64,000 bases of DNA from Peptococcaceae bacterium (GTDB taxonomy: Bacteria > Bacillota > Peptococcia > Peptococcales > Peptococcaceae): NCBI GenBank assembly GCA_017547685.1, contig JAFYPD010000084.1, positions 1-64,000 of the forward strand, in the 5' to 3' direction. Position numbers and translations under genes: made by a program. Under the pieces are notes generated by a model. That model did no database searches and was not told where the DNA came from. It was given only the letters and a program-made list of their open reading frames with translations. Position 1 is the stretch's first letter, and every line of letters begins with the position of its first letter. Below, one piece after another: positions 61,392 through 64,000 of this stretch.

Positions 61392-63278
61392 ATGAATAAA
61401 ATTAAAAGTTTTGAAGAATTAAAAGCTTTACAGGCAGCGGAACGTGCGAAAATCGCTGTTCGTGATGGTCAGGCTCCAGGCTCTGCGAACCTGGCAAGAC
61501 ATCACGTAATGATCTGCGCTGGTACAGGTTGCAGCTCCTCCAACAGTATGCATGTAAAAGAAGCCCTGATTAAACAGCTGGCAGAAGCTGGTCTGGATAA
61601 AGAAATTGACGTTGTACAGACCGGTTGTTTCGGGTTCTGCAGCTTAGGGCCAATCATGGTAGTATATCCGGAAGGTACTTTCTACCATCATGTAAAAGTG
61701 GAAGACGTTGCTGAAATTGTGGAAACACACTTAAAAGGCGGGCAGCTGGTAGAACGTCTGCTGTATGATATTCCTGGTCAGAACAAAAAAGCGCCGGATA
61801 TGAGCCACATTCCTTTCTTCCAGAAACAGAAACGTGTTGCTCTGCGTAACTGTGGCACCATCGACCCGGAAAACATTGGCGAAGCAATCGCTCATGATGC
61901 ATACCAGGGTTTAGGGAAAGCTTTAACAGAAATGACTCCTGCAGAAGTAATTGCAGAAGTAGAAAAATCCGGCATCCGCGGTCGCGGCGGTGCAGGGTTC
62001 CCAACCGGGAAGAAATGGAAATTTGCAGCAGGGTATCAGTCTGCTGAAAAATATGTAGTAGTAAATGCCGACGAAGGTGACCCAGGTGCATTCATGGACC
62101 GTTCCGTTCTGGAAGGTGACCCGCACAGCATTCTGGAAGCTATGGCGATCGGTGGTTATGCAATCGGTGCTACCCATGGTTTCATCTATGTACGTGCGGA
62201 ATATCCAATCGCTGTACATCGTCTGGAAGTTGCTATCGCACAGGCGCGTGAAGCTGGTCTGTTAGGCGAAAACATTATGGGTACCGGCTTCAGCTTCGAT
62301 GTTGACATCCGTTTAGGTGCAGGTGCGTTTGTATGCGGGGAAGAAACAGCACTGCTGACTTCCGTAGAAGGGAAACGCGGCGAACCGCGTCCGCGTCCGC
62401 CATTCCCTGCTGAAAAAGGGTTATGGGGCGTACCAACCTTCGTAAACAACGTAGAAACACTGGCTAACATTCCGGTTATCTTCACAAGAGGCGGCGACTG
62501 GTTTGCTTCCGTTGGGACTGCAGGTTCCAAAGGTACCAAAGTATTCGCTATGGCTGGTAAAGTAAACAACATCGGTCTGGTTGAAGTACCAATGGGTACA
62601 ACATTAAGAGAAATGATTTATGATATCGGCGGCGGTATTCCAGACGGCAAAGCATTCAAAGCTGCACAGACCGGCGGTCCTTCCGGCGGCTGTCTGCCAG
62701 CCAGCGCACTGGATACTGAAATCGACTTCGATACATTAGTAGCAGCTGGTTCCATGATGGGTTCCGGCGGTCTGATTGTATTAGACGAAACAACCTGTAT
62801 GGTTGATATCGCGAAATTCTATCTGGAATTTACACAGGATGAATCCTGCGGGAAATGTCCGCCATGCCGTATCGGTACCAAACGTATGCTGGAAATCTTA
62901 GATAAAATCACCCGTGGTGACGGTACCATGGAAGATATTGATAATCTGGAAACACTGGCTCGTACCATCAGCAGTTCTGCACTGTGTGCACTGGGTCAGA
63001 CCGCTCCAAACCCGATTCTGGCTACACTGAAATTCTTCCGCGACGAATACGAAGCACACATTATCGACAAGAAATGTCCTGCTGGCGTATGTAAGAGCCT
63101 GTTACAGTATCAGATTGACCCTGAAAAATGTAAAGGTTGTACCGCCTGTGCGCGTAACTGCCCAGTTAACGCAATCTCCGGTACTGTTCGTGAGCCGCAT
63201 AAAATTGATACCTCCAAATGTATTAAATGCGGCAGCTGTATTGAAAAATGTAGATTCGGCGCAATTTCCAGAGGTTAA
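61392..63278 (+). CDS. NADH-linked hydrogenase subunit, NuoF-like (HydB/HndC type)
   Basis: 628 aa flavoprotein. An N-terminal [2Fe-2S] thioredoxin-like domain (CAGTGCSSSN, TGCFGFCSLGP) precedes the NuoF core with NADH/FMN motifs GRGGAGFPTGKKW and VVNADEGDPGAFMDRS and the [4Fe-4S] ligands ESCGKCPPCRIGTKRM. The C-terminus adds two ferredoxin-type clusters (CKGCTACARNCPV, CIKCGSCIEKC). This domain set is that of NAD(H)-oxidising or electron-bifurcating [FeFe] hydrogenases. Start at 61392 after AGGAGG; upstream codons overlap the previous gene. Confidence 0.95.
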   Translation: MNKIKSFEELKALQAAERAKIAVRDGQAPGSANLARHHVMICAGTGCSSSNSMHVKEALIKQLAEAGLDKEIDVVQTGCFGFCSLGPIMVVYPEGTFYHHVKVEDVAEIVETHLKGGQLVERLLYDIPGQNKKAPDMSHIPFFQKQKRVALRNCGTIDPENIGEAIAHDAYQGLGKALTEMTPAEVIAEVEKSGIRGRGGAGFPTGKKWKFAAGYQSAEKYVVVNADEGDPGAFMDRSVLEGDPHSILEAMAIGGYAIGATHGFIYVRAEYPIAVHRLEVAIAQAREAGLLGENIMGTGFSFDVDIRLGAGAFVCGEETALLTSVEGKRGEPRPRPPFPAEKGLWGVPTFVNNVETLANIPVIFTRGGDWFASVGTAGSKGTKVFAMAGKVNNIGLVEVPMGTTLREMIYDIGGGIPDGKAFKAAQTGGPSGGCLPASALDTEIDFDTLVAAGSMMGSGGLIVLDETTCMVDIAKFYLEFTQDESCGKCPPCRIGTKRMLEILDKITRGDGTMEDIDNLETLARTISSSALCALGQTAPNPILATLKFFRDEYEAHIIDKKCPAGVCKSLLQYQIDPEKCKGCTACARNCPVNAISGTVREPHKIDTSKCIKCGSCIEKCRFGAISRG

Positions 63279-63295
63279 TAGAAGGGGTGATTTTT

Positions 63296-64000
63296 GTGGA
63301 AATGGTAAATGTTGTTATCGATGGCGTTTCCGTGCAGGTTGAAGCAGGTTCCACTATCCTGCAGGCAGCACAGAAAGCCGGCATTAATATTCCTACATTA
63401 TGTTATTTAAAAGACGTTAACCAGATTGGTGCCTGCCGTGTATGTCTGGTTGAAGTAAAAGGTGCAAAAGCTCTGCAGCCTTCCTGCGTATATCCGGTTA
63501 GAGAAGGTCTGGAAGTAATGACAAATACAGCAAAAGTTCGTGAAGCCAGAAAAGGCGTTGTTGAACTGCTGTTATCCAACCATCCTGCTGACTGTCTGAA
63601 CTGTGTGCGCAGCGGTAACTGCGAACTGCAGCAGCTGGCTCATCAGATGGGTATCCGTAAAATCCGCTTCTCCGGTGAACAGAGTACATTCCCTGTTGAT
63701 GACCGCAGCGTAGCTATCGTTCGCGATCCAAACAAATGCGTATACTGCCGCCGTTGTGAAGCGGTATGTAAGAATATTCAGGGCGTTAATATTCTGGGCG
63801 GCATCGGCCGCGGTTTCAACAGCACTGTTGGGCCTGCATTCGGTCATGCACTGGATGATATCAACTGTACCCTGTGCGGTCAGTGTATCAACGTATGTCC
63901 AGTCGGCGCATTAACAGAAAAAGACGACACCCAGAAAGTATGGGATGCTCTGGCTGACGATAACAAACACGTTGTTGTTCAGTTCTCTCCAGCTGTACGT
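63296..64000 (+). CDS. hydA: [FeFe]-hydrogenase catalytic subunit, NuoG-like N-terminus (partial)
   Basis: First 235 residues visible. Plant-type [2Fe-2S] domain (CYLKDVNQIGACRVCLVE), His-Cys cluster motif (NHPADCLNCVRSGNCELQ), then [4Fe-4S] ligands NKCVYCRRCEAVCKN and CTLCGQCINVCPVGA, as in HydA/HndD. The window ends just before the H-cluster motifs, so the hydrogenase assignment rests on these domains and the operon context; a NuoG-type protein is the alternative. GTG start after AAGGGGTGA. Confidence 0.88.
   Translation, partial: MEMVNVVIDGVSVQVEAGSTILQAAQKAGINIPTLCYLKDVNQIGACRVCLVEVKGAKALQPSCVYPVREGLEVMTNTAKVREARKGVVELLLSNHPADCLNCVRSGNCELQQLAHQMGIRKIRFSGEQSTFPVDDRSVAIVRDPNKCVYCRRCEAVCKNIQGVNILGGIGRGFNSTVGPAFGHALDDINCTLCGQCINVCPVGALTEKDDTQKVWDALADDNKHVVVQFSPAVR

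Overview
The window is the replication-origin region of a low-to-moderate-GC anaerobic member of the Bacillota. The order gyrA-gyrB-recF-dnaN-dnaA on the minus strand, oriC, then rpmH-rnpA-yidD-yidC-jag-mnmE-mnmG-rsmG-noc on the plus strand, is the classical Gram-positive-lineage origin layout. A trimeric NAD-linked [FeFe]-hydrogenase operon at the right edge points to a strict anaerobe. BrnQ and NSS-type amino-acid carriers fit an amino-acid-using or fermentative lifestyle. A clostridial or negativicute gut-type bacterium is plausible, but the sequence alone does not fix the genus. No tRNA, rRNA, CRISPR array, intact insertion sequence or prophage was seen.

Layout. 1-9 kb (minus strand): replication initiation and topology genes gyrA (cut by the window edge), gyrB, recF, a membrane protein of unknown function, dnaN and dnaA. 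8.9-9.24 kb: oriC with perfect DnaA boxes; a second group of near-consensus boxes lies between dnaA and dnaN. 9.3-18.2 kb: ribosomal protein L34, RNase P protein, membrane insertion (YidD, YidC, Jag), tRNA wobble modification (MnmE, MnmG), 16S rRNA methylation (RsmG), a Cys-rich DUF5714 protein and a Noc-type ParB paralogue. 18-34 kb: mixed accessory genes, including a galactofuranose-type glycosyl pair, transporters, methionine aminopeptidase, a HigBA-like toxin-antitoxin pair, a two-component system and a MerR regulator. 34-38.5 kb: Soj/ParA-Spo0J/ParB and most of the parS sites. 38.5-46.6 kb: an M20 hydrolase, an adenine deaminase plus Pot-type ABC transporter operon, and a metallo-beta-lactamase-fold hydrolase. 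46.8-49.9 kb: five membrane or exported proteins of unknown function, some paralogous. 49.9-53.4 kb: copper resistance (CsoR, CopA with fused CopZ-like domains). 53.9-54.3 kb: a tiny locus with the architecture of a type I toxin-antitoxin system. 54.4-60.2 kb: a PPOX-family protein, an HD-DUF429 fusion, an MFS exporter and a sigma/anti-sigma pair. 60.9-64 kb: hydrogenase subunits, the last one truncated by the window.

The most notable non-coding content is: (i) twelve parS sites (ten perfect, two with one mismatch) within 36 kb on one side of oriC, together with paired palindromes resembling the Noc-binding sequence; (ii) a family of three 120-127 bp palindromic elements, each starting 0-2 bp after a stop codon in the same orientation relative to that gene, with stems that differ in sequence but stay complementary; (iii) an Fst/par-like convergent RNA pair with a shared bidirectional terminator and two direct repeats; (iv) an internal Shine-Dalgarno and ATG in copA that would give a free CopZ chaperone from the same frame; and (v) a DnaA-box cluster 49 kb from oriC.
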